Of a DNA stretch of 64,000 bases, positions 53,323 to 64,000 are shown piece by piece. The DNA comes from Eretmocerus hayati (lineage: Eukaryota > Arthropoda > Insecta > Hymenoptera > Aphelinidae), in contig CM056744.1 of the NCBI GenBank assembly GCA_029851415.1, positions 56,879,797-56,943,796 of the forward strand. Reading direction: 5' to 3'. Both the position numbers and the translations under genes were made by a program. The first letter of the stretch is position 1; every line of letters starts with the position of its first letter. The notes under the pieces are model-generated. The model worked only from the letters and a program-made list of their open reading frames with translations. It had not been told where the DNA came from and made no database searches.

Positions 53323-54578
53323 CCCACACAGCATGGAAACATTACAGAAACGGTTCGGAAAACATCTCAGAAATATTTTACTGGAACATTTCTGAAATAT
53401 AGGTATGTCCGCGGCTGGAAATGTTCCTGAAAGCTTCCAAGGAGATATTTCTGAAAACCTTTCTTCTGAAAAACCTTTCTATGTTTCAGTGATGTCTCAG
53501 AAGCATTTCAGGAACATTTTCGGAGACATCACATTGGAATATTTGCGGGAATTCAAGATAATGAATATTGCGACGACTGAGCAAAAAAAATTCCATATTC
53601 AAATTGAGAGTATTCACATCCAGATTTGTTCTTTGATTATTAAACCCCTTGAAATTGTGATCAGTGGAGGTATGGATATGATGTGATAATGCAGTACATG
53701 AATGTAGCCGGTGGGTTTTGAACCTGCCATCTTCGGATTACTAGTCTGCAACGTTGTTCACTGAGCTATTTACGTATTTGCACGTAGTGGCTCAAAACGT
53801 ATATTTAGCTAGACGCAAGTTTTTGTGATGTGGAAATGAGTTGGTGATTGAATTTCATTCGTTTTTGGCGATTTGATACATACAATGAGGATTGTAATCC
53901 AAGTTTTAGATATGAAAATGGTAAATTTGTTCTCTGACGGACGAAGTGGGAGAGAAGACTGTCTACTGGAATAGGTGGAATTCAGAGGAGAAGAAGCAAA
54001 GAAAATGAAACAAAATTCCAAGTCAGAGGTGACGCAAAACTTTTCATTTTACCAAAACGAATCATGTAGATGCATCATGATTTTGTTTTCCGAAATTCCC
54101 ATATTTAACAATTTCGTTATCAAATTGGGCCAAAGTTTCTAAGGAGGCTATCGAAGACCTTTTGAAAATCATTCGGAAAGCCCTCAGTAAGTCCACAAGA
54201 GTCTATCATCACGAGATTGCTCCAAAAATGTTGTGCAAAATTCCTCAAGGAATTTCAAAGTCGTATCCATGGAATATAGCGATGAAATATCCCAGAAACC
54301 TTTCCAAAATCTTTCCGAGAAATATTTCTGGAACACTTTGAGTCATGTTCCATGGAATGTTTCGAGGAGCTCTCCGAAAGATATTCATGATATATTGCAA
54401 TAAAATATTACAAAAACATTTCTTGAAATGTTTCTGCAAGAATCCTGGGCGAAATCATTGAAATATTGCGATGACATATTACAAAAACTCCCCTGGAATG
54501 TTTTTGCGAGGTTTCTGCAATATCTCATTGAAATATTCCACTGAAACGTTTCCCTGAAACATTTCCATGCTGTGTGGG
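53323..54578. mobile_element. 1.26-kb MITE with CCCACACAGCATGGAAA termini
   Basis: Starts CCCACACAGCATGGAAACAT and ends with its mirror ATTTCCATGCTGTGTGGG at 54578. Subterminal zones are packed with short degenerate repeats around GAAATATTTCTGGAACA and GAAACATTTC in both orientations. No transposase. A tRNA-like segment lies inside. Confidence 0.8.
53704..53772 (-). tRNA. Degenerate tRNA-like sequence (Thr-AGT-like), not functional
   Basis: The minus strand reads ATAGCTCAGTG (D arm/A box), CTAGTAA in the anticodon-loop position (anticodon AGT), GGTTCAAAACCCACC (T arm/B box) and ends CCGGCTAC. The anticodon stem is mismatched and the 5' acceptor half does not pair with the 3' half. It is a tRNA pseudogene or tRNA-derived SINE head captured inside the MITE. 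Confidence 0.5.
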
Positions 54579-56029
54579 CAATGGGATTCCTCCAATTTTC
54601 ACCTCAAAGTACAATGTTCGACAGATTATTTTCCATAGGTCTCATGACTTTAATGCTCAGACCCCGAACCACGTACATTTTTTCTTGTAATGAGATTTCC
54701 AATGAAAATGAGAGATTGTTAACCCCAAGAGTGCACCCTAAATTTATTCAAGGTCGTTTTGTTCCACTTGAAATTTCGAGGAAATGTAGTGTCAAATGAT
54801 CGGATCCGCGTGCGAGAAAAGGCCCAGAGTTGAAATTGTGGTTGCTGCATGAACATTGCTGTATGTATTGCCAAAAATTAGGATGTAATCATCTTTGTCA
54901 GTTCTGTGAGCACCATTCTAACCCAGTCATACTGGTAATAACCGCTAATATCATGTGTCGAGCGCACGAAAAACTTCATTCTTTGCGGAAACCTTACGTG
55001 CAGCATGGTTTTTGTGAGAAACAAAGTTTTCAGTACGAGATGCATGTGCTTGTTTTAGGTTTGCACGCGTGGATTCATGGAAATCCAAATATCTGGTTGA
55101 AAACAATTCCTTACATCAATGTATGACAAAGATTGATGGGATTGGCACGGGAACGTCTCTACGTCAACTCTAATATTCTCGCGACCGATTTCAGAGCCAA
55201 ATGTCACTTTTATGTATGTCAGATATAGGTGGACTCAAGAGCTGTATCGTGGAATAGTCAATAGGACAAACACACACAACCGAAACTATACTTCTCTATG
55301 AGTTCTATGACAAATCGTCGTTCATATGCAAGAATTATACAACCGTGGCAAAAACGAATTTAAGAAGTTTGCAGGAACACGCGGACAATCAATTACCAAT
55401 CCCCAGATTTGTGGACATAAATGAGTAAGTTTGCGCGATAGTGCTCATATATAATACGGGTATGATTATGATTTTGAGCAAGATATAAGGGTAGTGTGTG
55501 AACACGGAATTCGGTGAAAACCCCCTCGCGATCTCACAGGGCGCTATTCTTCATTCGCCATTCAAACAATTAAACTCATCTCACTTGGCATTATGAAGAC
55601 CTCTTGAATTGCCTGGAAATTCCCAAAATGAGCTCCAAAATGAGTGCGAGCGAACAATATCAAGATGCATTAGGGGTGGAGAATTACAGGATGTCAGGTG
55701 GACATTAATGGGTACACTCACTATTCGACAGTCTCAACTGATAAGTTCATTTGCCTCCAACACCCACCTGCAACGTGGAGATGAGAGGAAACGAAAAAAA
55801 AATTTGCCCTAGGTGAGGCTCAAACCCCGGCTCTTCGGATCTGTATTTGTGAAGAGTTGATCTCTATGTATAGCAGGCCTCCCGGGCGAGCGAATGAGTC
55901 GCTCAGGTTGATGCCGCGGAAAACGTCGCAGCGAGCGAGCGACTCACTCGCTCAAACTGCTCATCGAACCGAGTTATTTTGTACATTTATGAGCAGCTCA
56001 CTATATGTCCATACGGGCTTCCGTATGGA

Positions 56030-56062
56030 CGTATAGATTCTTATCGGGTATAAGAATCTCAA
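56030..56062. repeat. Small palindrome AGATTCTTA / TAAGAATCT
   Basis: Nine-base arms around TCGGGTA lie immediately outside the right end of the foldback composite. Confidence 0.6.
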
Positions 56063-56098
56063 AGACAGGAATTACTGAAGCAGAAACTGTACTGGCCG

Positions 56099-56590
56099 AA
56101 TGAACGTCCAGGAAAAATCATCTTTCTTTGAATTTTCTGAACTCAGCAAAAAAACTTGCTCATCCGAGCCATTCCAATCGAAATCATTCGCATCGAAAAT
56201 TGATCGTAGCAATATGCTCTTCTGCTTGAAAAACTCTACTCGAACTGAAAAGAACTGCACCACCTCGAATCTTCAGATTGATGATCAAAAGCATGAAAGT
56301 CCAGGTCAACCGTTTACTTGAACTTGTAGTAGAGGAGCATGTGTGGGTGATGTATGAGATAGCGAGTATCTGGCCTTTATGCTAATCATTCACTCATTCT
56401 ACGGGAAAACAAATAGGATAACGTGGATATTTGAGGTTGTTCAATTATTTCCTGTTCAAGTAGAGTTTTCCTCGCCTGAGAGAGCATTGCTACGAACGAC
56501 GTTCGAAGCGTACTGGAATGGCTCACATGAGCATTTCTTCTGCATACTGTCAACTATGGGCTCACCTGGCCATTTGTTCATTTTCTAGAT
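56099..56590. mobile_element. ~490-bp foldback MITE
   Basis: About 165-bp arms (56100-56290 and 56410-56588) are diverged inverted copies. GAGCCATTCCAATCG and the mirrored CGTACTGGAATGGCTC, plus CGTAGCAATATGCTCT and the mirrored AGAGCATTGCTACG, are landmarks. Short frames on each arm are translations of the repeat. Confidence 0.65.
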
Positions 56591-56819
56591 ACATTCGACG
56601 GCAGCTCCGAATAAATTACTGGGTCATTTAGTACTCCCGTTTGGGCTACAATTACTCTATGTGCCTGCTTTATGCACAAGAGTGCGTCGAAGATATCACC
56701 AATCTGAAGCATCGGAGCAACAGCACATAGTGTACACTCATTCAACATCTTCACTATCGACACTTTCACTCAATAATAGTCGCCCAAAGTGTGTTTTTCC
56801 TCAATTGTTCTTCCACATC
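56591..56819. other. Short gene-free stretch
   Basis: Nothing recognised. Confidence 0.35.
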
Positions 56820-57372
56820 CCTGTTTAGATTCGTTTCGTTTAGGTTCGTTCAGTTTCGTTTTTGGTCAACGATCTTAGAATCGCTTTCATTCAGTTCCAT
56901 TTATCTTGAACATAATCATGTTTCGTTTGGGTTTCGTTTCGTGAGTTTCAACGAAATCATTGTTGGGATTTTCTTTGTTTTCAACAATATTAGGGGTCAT
57001 TTTCGTTAAGTTTTGTTTTTTTATAAACTAAACTGAACTAAATCAGAAGTTTTTGTCTCGCCAACATTCAAAGAGAGCACAAGCCTTGGTTCCGCTAAAG
57101 AAGGCAACTGAGACAACAAGATTGAGTTATGATCGAACCTGTGAAAAAACGGAACCAAATCAATTTCGATTTTGTTGAGTGTCCATTCAGCGAAACTAGA
57201 AGCGAGTTTGTTTAGTTTAGTTCAGTTTCTCAAAATTCCTTGAAGTATCGTTTACGTTTCGTTTCGTTCATCATCAACGAAATCAGAACTTGATTAAGTT
57301 TCGTTCCGTTTTTCAATAAACGAAACTAAACACATTGTTTTTCTTAGTTTAGTTTCGTTTAGTTACAAACCC
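56820..57372. repeat. TTTCG/CGAAA-rich low-complexity region
   Basis: Dozens of GTTTCGTTT and TTTAGTTTAGTT variants and their complements (ACGAAACTAAAC) fill the interval, forming a degenerate minisatellite with inverted segments. No coding signal. Confidence 0.7.
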
Positions 57373-57730
57373 TGCTTTCCATTCCCTTGGATGGTAACGG
57401 TGTCAGATGCTTAGAGAGAATTTTCACTAGCTCGCCGTAAGACTTCCCATTCGATTCGTTGTGGCATAGACTTTTGGATAACTTGTATGTATCTCCATCT
57501 ACATGTGTAAGCAATAAAGCCCGTCTCATCTCGACTTCTGTTATTCTCTTCGTGAAGAAATGCAGTTCAAGTCGGTCTGCAGAAGAATCCCGAATGTCTC
57601 GATGAAGTTTGAAGAATATCTTGGCGTCATTCGACATATTACTCAACTTGTTATCGGGGATTTCGGAGGCCTGTTTTCCTCCGTTATTGGTTGTGGTGTC
57701 GAGCGCTGATAACTTTATCGTAAATGCCAC
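57359..57730 (-). pseudogene. gag: Ty3/gypsy Gag fragment
   Basis: The 123-codon minus frame contains RLELHFFTKRITEVEMRRAL and YKLSKSLCHNESNGKSYGEL, then LVKILSKHLTPLPS. This is the core of the Gag N-terminal region of K02A2.6-like Ty3/gypsy elements, a different lineage from the errantivirus Gags at 6.4 and 31.9 kb. It is cut off by the TTTCG-rich region and lacks zinc knuckles and pol, so it is a short relic. Confidence 0.7.
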
Positions 57731-59159
57731 TATGTTCTGGTCCCCTGATTCGTCGTATACTGCATTCTGCTGTCCGGGAGTGATCGATCCTGAATCCTCC
57801 AGTTTGTAACTTTCTTGCGTATCCTTCTGTTGTCTGTCTCAAAACTTGCGCAATACGGCTCGCAGAATGTGTATTGATCGTAGACCAGGTTATTTGAAAA
57901 TTCACTTATTCACAGAATCAGCAAGGAGTCTGCTTCAAGTCCTGGATATTCAACTCTATAATCACTGAAAACTTGCTTCCCACTTGCTCTGGTTCGGTGG
58001 TCCTCGTCGCCAATTGTAGTTTATGGAAACTTGTGAATATTTGTTCACAATAAGTTCAGTCATTTATTCAAGATAATGTTACAAGTGTCGGCCCAGTATG
58101 CACTGAGTTCCACCAATGCGGATATGTCTTATATACTATTAATTATGAAGCCTGCCCATGAGAAAGGCTTATCAGTCATCCGGGAAATGCTGACCACATT
58201 TCTCCAAAGTAGAGCATCAGAGAGGATGCGTAATATCACATTGTATATACCACACTTTTCCTTGAGAGTTACCTCGAACATTAGAATTCTAGTTTGATAA
58301 AGGTACGAGCAGTTACCGAAACAATGCTGATATAGATAAAATGAGTTTGAATGAATCGACTCGGTGAATCAAGTAAAAAAATGACCACCTTCTCCTGAAA
58401 TAGCCGAAATATTTTGAGCTGAAGACTGAATTTGACTTTGGAACGTTCTTGATGAAACAGATCTGAAATTTGGAAAACAATTTTCTGATGGGTCCAGTAT
58501 AGCATACGTCGTTTTTGATTGTTCGGTCATGATATTATACATACATATAATACATAGTTGGTATATATAATACATTTGTCTCAAATATCACCTCGAGATT
58601 GCGATCCGATTGCTATTGTGAGCCTGGGGACTGATTCTGCCATAAATATCAAAAGGCGTGGCAGCGCCTTGCTGGCGATTATATATGAAAGAATGTACTT
58701 TTGAATCTTTTGAAGAAATAGCTCTTTGAGGAAAAAATAAAAGACGGTTCTCATGAAATCATACATATATAATTGAGGTTCTATGAGAACCAAAACTCCT
58801 AAGTGATTTTTGATAGGTGTTCTGCTCACTTTCCAGATGCGCTGAGCCGCGTCTCTCCATCTGCGATGAACTTTGAGCTATAACGATTTGAGTGTGAATA
58901 AGTCACGAAAATTTTGCAGGAAAAAAGTTGAAAACATAGTTTTGATTTGTGTACCAGGGTCCGAAGAAGATTTCATACTTCTTTCATGGTAACGGAGGTC
59001 TATTTCCCAACCTATGAAATCGAAAAAGTTCACTTAGAAAGAAATCTGGGACCTAACTGTCGACCATATATCGTTTTCTCGTGGAATTACTCATTTGTGA
59101 TTGCATGTTCCTAACACACTCATACAAGCCAGAGAATCAATCGCTCGTAAGAGGGTAAG
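57731..59159. other. Gene-free stretch
   Basis: Short frames only. The upstream part may include leader sequence of the gypsy gag relic. Nothing else is named. Confidence 0.35.
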
Positions 59160-60354
59160 GACGGTGTGTTTAGTGAGGAAGCAGGTGAACTAATGATTTC
59201 GGTGACACCATAAATTGAATGAATGATCAAACTTTATTGAAAATCTCATTACACTAACACGAGGTGGTGCGTTCGGCTGCTGAGCGGAAACTGGCGCAAG
59301 CCGCTGAAGGTGATGAGCGCGGTGGCGTGAGACCTGAGTAAAAACAAGGAAATGGTGGCGGCGTGCCAAGATTTGATATAGGTTTAAGCGCAATGAGAGT
59401 GATACTAAACATTCCGCCCGGCTCGACTGGTCACACCTGAGCAATCCGTGACTTGAGTAACTCCATTCCACAAAAAATATCAGTGAATTGACTCGAATAC
59501 GGAACGGACATGATGCAGACATGGCACTGCCAGGAGAAAAATAGAAATCGAAGAGAGCAATAGGTTCAAGAGCTATATTTCACTCTGAATTGAGAAAAAA
59601 AAATGAAACTTATGATTGAAGAACCGGGAATCTCAAACAATTCTCAATTTATCGCGCTTAATGAGTGCCTTTATGCTGATAATATGGAGGGGAAAGATTC
59701 TACTAAACTCAATATCAAGATGAATCACTGAATATAATAGAATGATTCCTCGGATAATCATAAGCTGAGCAATGAGCACGAGAGCACCATTTGGCTTCAA
59801 AAAATCAAATATGTACAAGAGGAGAACCCGAACGGGGTAGGAATTGAATTCTTAGAACTCTTATTAGTTGTTCAAATTTCAAATCCGAAATCTTTGGGTC
59901 GAAACAAAAACAAGGAACGAAGTGATGAAATTAGTAAGAAGTTTTAGAATCTGAGCCCTCAAGTTGTCCCAAAAGTCACGAAAAACGAACTAAGCTTCGG
60001 CCACTTGGGAAACAAGTCCCAGGAGGAGGCGCGTTCGCTCTTCTTGGAGATGAACGTCCCGAGCAACCACGCAATCGATCCTACTCTTGTATAGTGCTAG
60101 CAAGCCCACAGAACGCTAACCGAGCTCCTGAAGGCTTCAAGACGCTCATACAACTTCCAATGACTATAACCCAAGGAGTATGGACTATAACCCAGAGGAC
60201 TATAACCCAGAGGAATGAAATTCGATCTACTCAAACTCGTTGAGTAGGAACTCACTAAAATTATGCACTAAATCAATCACTTTTAATCACTTAGTGTCAA
60301 ATATGAGATTTTGATTCTCTTAACTGTTTTCTCCCGACGAATCTGGTACCAACA
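59160..60354 (-). mobile_element. Probable 3' non-coding end and LTR of the BEL/Pao element
   Basis: It lies directly downstream of BEL/Pao pol on the minus strand. It has a minus-strand AATAAA near 59236 and three tandem GACTATAACCCAGAG-type units at 60160-60216. No second LTR is present to fix the borders, so limits are guesses. Confidence 0.35.
60160..60216. repeat. Tandem ACTATAACCCAGAG repeats
   Basis: Three units: ATGACTATAACCCAAGG, ATGGACTATAACCCAGAGG and ACTATAACCCAGAGG. Confidence 0.8.
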
Positions 60355-62372
60355 ACAAAAACTTGACGATTGGTCGAGTGAACACCGATGTAGCAGTACG
60401 AAGCTTGACTACTCAACTCAAGGCCAGGGAGCAGGTGCTCGGCACTCATCTGGAATCAAGACGACATCTCCAACTCGATAAGCTCTCGAAGTTCTCGACG
60501 ATTTGTGTCGTTCTTGCAGTGCTTGTAGATAATCCTTGTCCCGAGACGACCAGAATTCCTGTACTAGGTGGTTCACCCACCGGTATCGCTTGCCAACCGA
60601 AGTTGGCTCAGATGGAACGGATGGGTCTGAAATTATGGAGGAGGGCTTTGTATTGAAGAATGAGCAGGTGTGAGCGCAACGAGATCAGAAAGGTCATCTT
60701 TGAGAGAGGCAATGGGCCTTGGATTCATGCAAGCTTCGATTTGACTGAGGACAGTAGAGAATTCAACAAAGATTAATACGTGATCACCAACTATACTTTT
60801 GAAGTGATGCTTGGCGGACTTGACAGCCGTCCCCCAAATGCCCCCGAAGTGAGGAGCAGACGGTGGGTTGAATCTTCACTCAGATCCCATGTTGGTCAGA
60901 TCGATAGCAGTCTCCTTGAATTCCTCGGTGGCCTCGTGGAAACGCTTTCGAATCTCAGACTCTGCTTCAACCAAGTTCAGCGCGTTGTCGCATTCCAATT
61001 TCGAACGATGCCCTCGACGTGCTGTGGAGCGTTTAAAGGTGAAAATAGAGGCTCCTGGAGTGCAATCCTCTACAGCTCCCAGGTGAGTAGCTCTCGTGCT
61101 TAGACATATGAAAACACAAATATAAGCTCTCATGGTGCCTCTACCGCGAGCTTTTGTGATTCATATTTTGGAAGGACCATCAAAGTCTACACCAGAGTGC
61201 TCAAGGAGATGAGCGGGCGTGACTCGAACCTTGGGAAGGTCTCCCATCAGTTGAGTTGACATTTTGGCGGAATAACGCAAACAGCCCGTGCATCGATTTG
61301 TGTGACCTCCACTGCTTGCCTGCCTTTGAGGATCCAAAACTGATTACGTAGACAAGCCAAGGTCGATTGCGTGCCTCCGTGCTAGCTTTCCAAATGCGTG
61401 CGTCTGATGGATAGAACAGTCAATGAACTTTGACAGGGTGGGATCAGGGGTTGCCTTGCCGAGTGGTCGAGGAAAACATGCCAAAGTCTGCGACAAACTC
61501 TCAGTAGCCCTTGATGCAGGAATATCCGTAACTTTAGTAAATTGGTATCCTCGAGTCCCCTTCCCTGCTCGAAGCATCTGAAACTTGCACCAAAACTATT
61601 TTTCTGGTCGAGATAAATCCAAAGCAACTCAGCATTTGTCAATTCCCTAGGTTTCAACAAACCCTCTGAAATAGCGTCAAACTCAATGGCTCTCAACTTC
61701 ACGAATCTAATTTTGTCTCCTCTTCCGTTGCTCAGACGGAGGCTTAGCTCCGTCGAAGAACGGAGACATAATGCCGTAATCCGTAGAAGCCTTGTTACGG
61801 TAGAGTACCCACGCACAAGATCGTTCTGAGTCATGAAATCCGGACACTGACTCGCCGTGGTGGCATAAAAAGGAGTTCTCTCTACAAGAGGGGATTAACT
61901 TGCAGATCCTCAGCCTCAGTGGTCCACGGATCACATGACTCTGTAAGGAACGAAGGATATCCCCACCACAGTCCCAATTTCGATAAGCTTTCCGGACTCA
62001 AACCTCAAGAAACCACATCAGCGGGGGATTCTTGGACCTGACGTGAGGCCAATGTGCCTGAGGTAACAACCCCTCGATGTGCGTACAGCGATTGGCAACG
62101 AAAGTCTGCCGCTGCCCTGGTAGAGCTCTGACCCAATGCAACACATCTCGCGAATCGGACGACAAGTGTACTGACTCAATCTTTAATGGCATAGTTTTAA
62201 AGAAATGGTCAGTGAGACCAGCTAACAATCGAACTGCACATAGCTCGAGGCGAGGTATGCTGATAGTTTTGATGGGAGCTACCTTCGACTTAGCACACTG
62301 CAACGAGACTATATTATAACCTGCCCATTCTTGATCATCTTCAAATAGAGGACCGGTCCATAAGCTTTTCAT
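60355..62372 (-). pseudogene. pol: BEL/Pao pol (RNase H and integrase), broken
   Basis: Read right to left on the minus strand. QCAKSKVAPIKTISIPRLEL and LSSDSRDVLHWVRALPG are the BEL RNase H region (62300-62130); LTNAELLWIYLDQK marks the integrase N-terminal side (61640). The integrase core follows with GVDFDGPS (about 61170), AYICVFICLSTRATHLGAVE, then LECDNALN and FNPPSAPHFGGIWG (about 60850). FWSSRDKDYLQALQERHK and a GDVVLIPDE tail end near 60360. Frames shift several times. The third catalytic residue, normally Glu in GGxWE, reads Gly. The 5' part of the element is missing, and the break near 62370 abuts a LINE. Confidence 0.85.
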
Positions 62373-62540
62373 GATCGTTCAGCATGGAGCAACTCACCAT
62401 ACGAATACGTTCCACACATGGATTGATCATATTTACATTCATGGAAACGAGAGCATCACTGAGTTTCAGAACAGAGCATTACCTAATTTCAGAGGACATG
62501 CAGTCATTGATCTTTCATCGGTATCTTCTCTCCGGCCCCT

Positions 62541-62984
62541 GTGGGAGACTCGTTCTCTTACAGGTCCCTCAGTAAGATTACGCCAGAACAGCTTGATTAC
62601 TGCCTGCTCCGCTGTAATTGGAGTGCTCTTAATCAAGCCAAAACCAGCTTGGAAGATGCGGTAAAATGTCTCAATGAAAATTTGAATGCAGTTTTGGATG
62701 AACTGGCGCCAACGAGATCGGTCTGCCCACGAGACAGGGATGCTCCATGGATTGGTCTAGAGCTGGAATGGCTCATCAGCAAACGCAAACCACTAGGGAA
62801 GCGATGGGAGCGTGCACTACGCAATCAGCACCCCTGTCGTGAGCTTGGAGATGAGTACTTCCGACGATCGGAGGAGGTCGCGGTGCGCATGGAACAAGAG
62901 CGTCATTCCTCCTATCACGTCCATCTGTCAGATGCTATTAACCAGGAGAAGGATATTTTTTTTTTTTTTCATTTGGTTATTTAG
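62541..62984 (+). pseudogene. LINE ORF2 segment between endonuclease and RT
   Basis: 147 codons. It reads LNENLNAVLDELAPTRSVCP and WIGLELEWLISKRKPLGKRW, the typical linker before LINE RT domains. The frame is interrupted at 62959 by a T-rich insertion carrying a 15-bp target duplication and resumes at about 63036. Confidence 0.7.
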
Positions 62985-63035
62985 AGACGCTTTTGAGCAC
63001 TTTCATGCTATTTAGCGTCTAGGAGAAGGATATTT
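62944..63035 (-). mobile_element. 62-bp retroposed insertion with poly(A) and 15-bp target duplication
   Basis: AGGAGAAGGATATTT occurs at 62944-62958 and again at 63021-63035. Between them, on the minus strand, lies a short sequence starting AGACGCTAAATAGCATGAAA that ends in a run of A (plus-strand T at 62959-62969). The host LINE frame is restored after the second duplicate. This is a clean case of LINE-style retroposition of a very short RNA. Confidence 0.8.
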
Positions 63036-63043
63036 GGAAGGGA

Positions 63044-63697
63044 ATGCGTAACCTCCGCCTCTTGCCTAGTAGCAAAGAGGAGGAACTCCATTGTCTTACA
63101 CCAAATGGACTGTATGATCACTTTGCATGGGAATCTATATCAACCCACGAAAACATTGATGGAGCAGATGAAATTATTCCGTCTGCCTCTGAGGATGGTT
63201 TTCAGTTGAAACCTGTCAATTTTTCTGAAGTAGTCTTGGTTGTCAAACACTTTCCATCCCAAGCTCGTGGTGTCGATGGAATCCCTCGGAGTGTCATTGC
63301 TAAAGCTCTCCCAGTTATCGGAGAGCTACTGGTAGATATTTTCTACTCCCCTTATGCTCAGGGAACGTTTCCTGGAGCTTGGGAACAAGTCCAGCTGGTC
63401 GCGCTGGAAAAGACAACAACATCATCTACTGTTCAGGACTTCCGACCTATTGCTCTTCTGTGCTTCCTTGCTGAGGTTCTTGAAAAGATTGCCCATTGCA
63501 AATCACGGAATATCTTGAGGAGAAGAAACTTTCGGATCCATTCCAGACTGGTTTTCGACAAAATCATAGTACACAGACATCTTCATTGGAACTCACTGAT
63601 GACATTCGGGTGGCAATTGATTAGAAGAAGATCACTTTGTTACTGCTGTTTCATTCTAGCAAAGCCGTCGACACTATCTCACCGGCTAAACTATTGA
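63044..63697 (+). pseudogene. LINE RT N-terminal half
   Basis: 217 codons homologous throughout to 26775-27434: MRNLRLLPSSKEEELH matches MRDLGLLPKSKEEELH, and the SASEDGFQLKPVNFSEVVL and FRPIALLCFL blocks align. A frameshift near 63505 and others follow; the rest of the RT (LLFSLYVNDL, YADD) lies in further frames up to the window end. Confidence 0.8.
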
Positions 63698-64000
63698 GCA
63701 AACTCCAAAAAGCGAGGCTTTTGAAGGACGGCGCTCTTGTGGGCGAAATCTTACTTGCAAGGTCGCACCTAAGAAGGAATCTCAAAAAAGGCGAATCCGA
63801 TTAGCTCACCACCAATTTGGGTGTACCACAAGGGTCCGTCCTTGGACCTCTACTCTTCAGCCTGTATGTGAATGACTTGTCCGAGGTTCTTATAGGAAAG
63901 TCGGTCCGCCACATTTTCTATGCAGACGATCCCCAGATCTACCTCCATATTGGAAAAAAAACTTGGCAGAGGAAATTACTCGACTTAAGAAAGCGGCAAG

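Larger units (their letters stand above)
50645..56025. mobile_element. 5.4-kb foldback composite with ~0.7-kb inverted arms
   Basis: Left end TACGGAAGCCCTTATGGACA and right end (reverse complement TACGGAAGCCCGTATGGACA) start arms that remain alignable to about 51720 on the left (with a 385-bp MITE removed) and about 55310 on the right. Shared landmarks include AGCTGCTCATAAATGTAC, GCGAGTGAGTTGCTCGCTCG and AACAATTAAACTCATC. No transposase frame is visible. The interior holds two further MITEs, so the unit has served as a nest. The superfamily and target duplication are not determined. Confidence 0.8.
62378..64000 (+). mobile_element. LINE (same family as 26.7-kb copy), runs off the window
   Basis: It begins within the endonuclease C terminus (HTWIDHIYIHGNESITEFQN) and continues through the inter-domain helix region, the RT (FRPIALLCFLAEVLEKIAH, GVPQGSVLGPLLF, YADD at about 63917-63928) to the window edge. 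Gene parts lie at 62541-62984 and 63044-63697, with frameshifts near 63500-63830 and a 62-bp insertion. It is more complete at the 5' side than the copy at 26.7 kb but more decayed in the RT. Confidence 0.85.

Noticed and set aside
53704..53772. Functional tRNA-Thr gene
   Set aside because: The anticodon and acceptor stems do not pair, and it sits inside a MITE.
60780..61103. 107-codon plus frame
   Set aside because: Antisense shadow of the BEL/Pao integrase, whose conserved blocks read on the minus strand.

Overview
The window is eukaryotic nuclear DNA, most likely from an insect. It carries Ty3/gypsy errantivirus-type and BEL/Pao elements, LINEs, TTAA-flanked MITEs, arthropod-style TATA/TCAGT promoters, AATAAA signals and short GT-AG introns. 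Almost all of it is mobile or virus-derived. I recognise no conserved host housekeeping gene and cannot name the order or species.

Layout. 1-4.77 kb: diverged tandem repeats, a gypsy-like LTR with a 110-bp tandem array, a long hairpin and a MITE. 4.77-42.87 kb: two ~1.4-kb LTRs about 97-98% alike by eye, in direct orientation, bound a 38.1-kb unit. It holds a PBS and a lone truncated gag (6.4-7.3 kb), a 5S-rRNA-derived retroposon (10.7-11.4), a JmjC plus zinc-finger gene (17.6-19.3), a divergent pair of spliced genes (19.5-21.5), a purine-biased decayed tract with a MITE inside it (22.3-26.6), a LINE (26.7-28.8) and a row of small accessory ORFs (30.0-31.5). These lead into gag, two proteases, RT, RNase H, a macro-like linker, integrase and then two unrelated envelope genes before the 3' LTR. 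42.9-50.1 kb: a decayed BEL/Pao pol, a LINE tail, a piggyBac-like end and minus-strand spliced genes of unknown function. 50.6-56.6 kb: a 5.4-kb foldback composite full of nested MITEs, then a second foldback. 56.8-64 kb: a gypsy gag scrap, a BEL/Pao element on the minus strand and a LINE running off the end.

How the parts fit. Gag (seven zinc knuckles) is followed by a GGGAAAT slippery site and stem feeding protease 1 in the -1 frame. A second complete protease heads the RT/RNase H/integrase frame. The first envelope gene is errantivirus Env-like with a furin-type site. The second resembles the glycoprotein of Chuviridae (negative-strand RNA viruses). Both envelope ATGs lie 4-5 nt after a TTACAG acceptor, which suggests spliced subgenomic mRNAs. 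The present copy has breaks in gag, pol and both envelope genes.

Main candidate novelty: a giant, complex-retrovirus-like errantiviral element with upstream accessory ORFs, two proteases and two envelopes of different descent, possibly carrying the JmjC and spliced genes as cargo. The caution is that no target-site duplication flanks the LTR pair, so part of the 38 kb could be a fusion of nested insertions.
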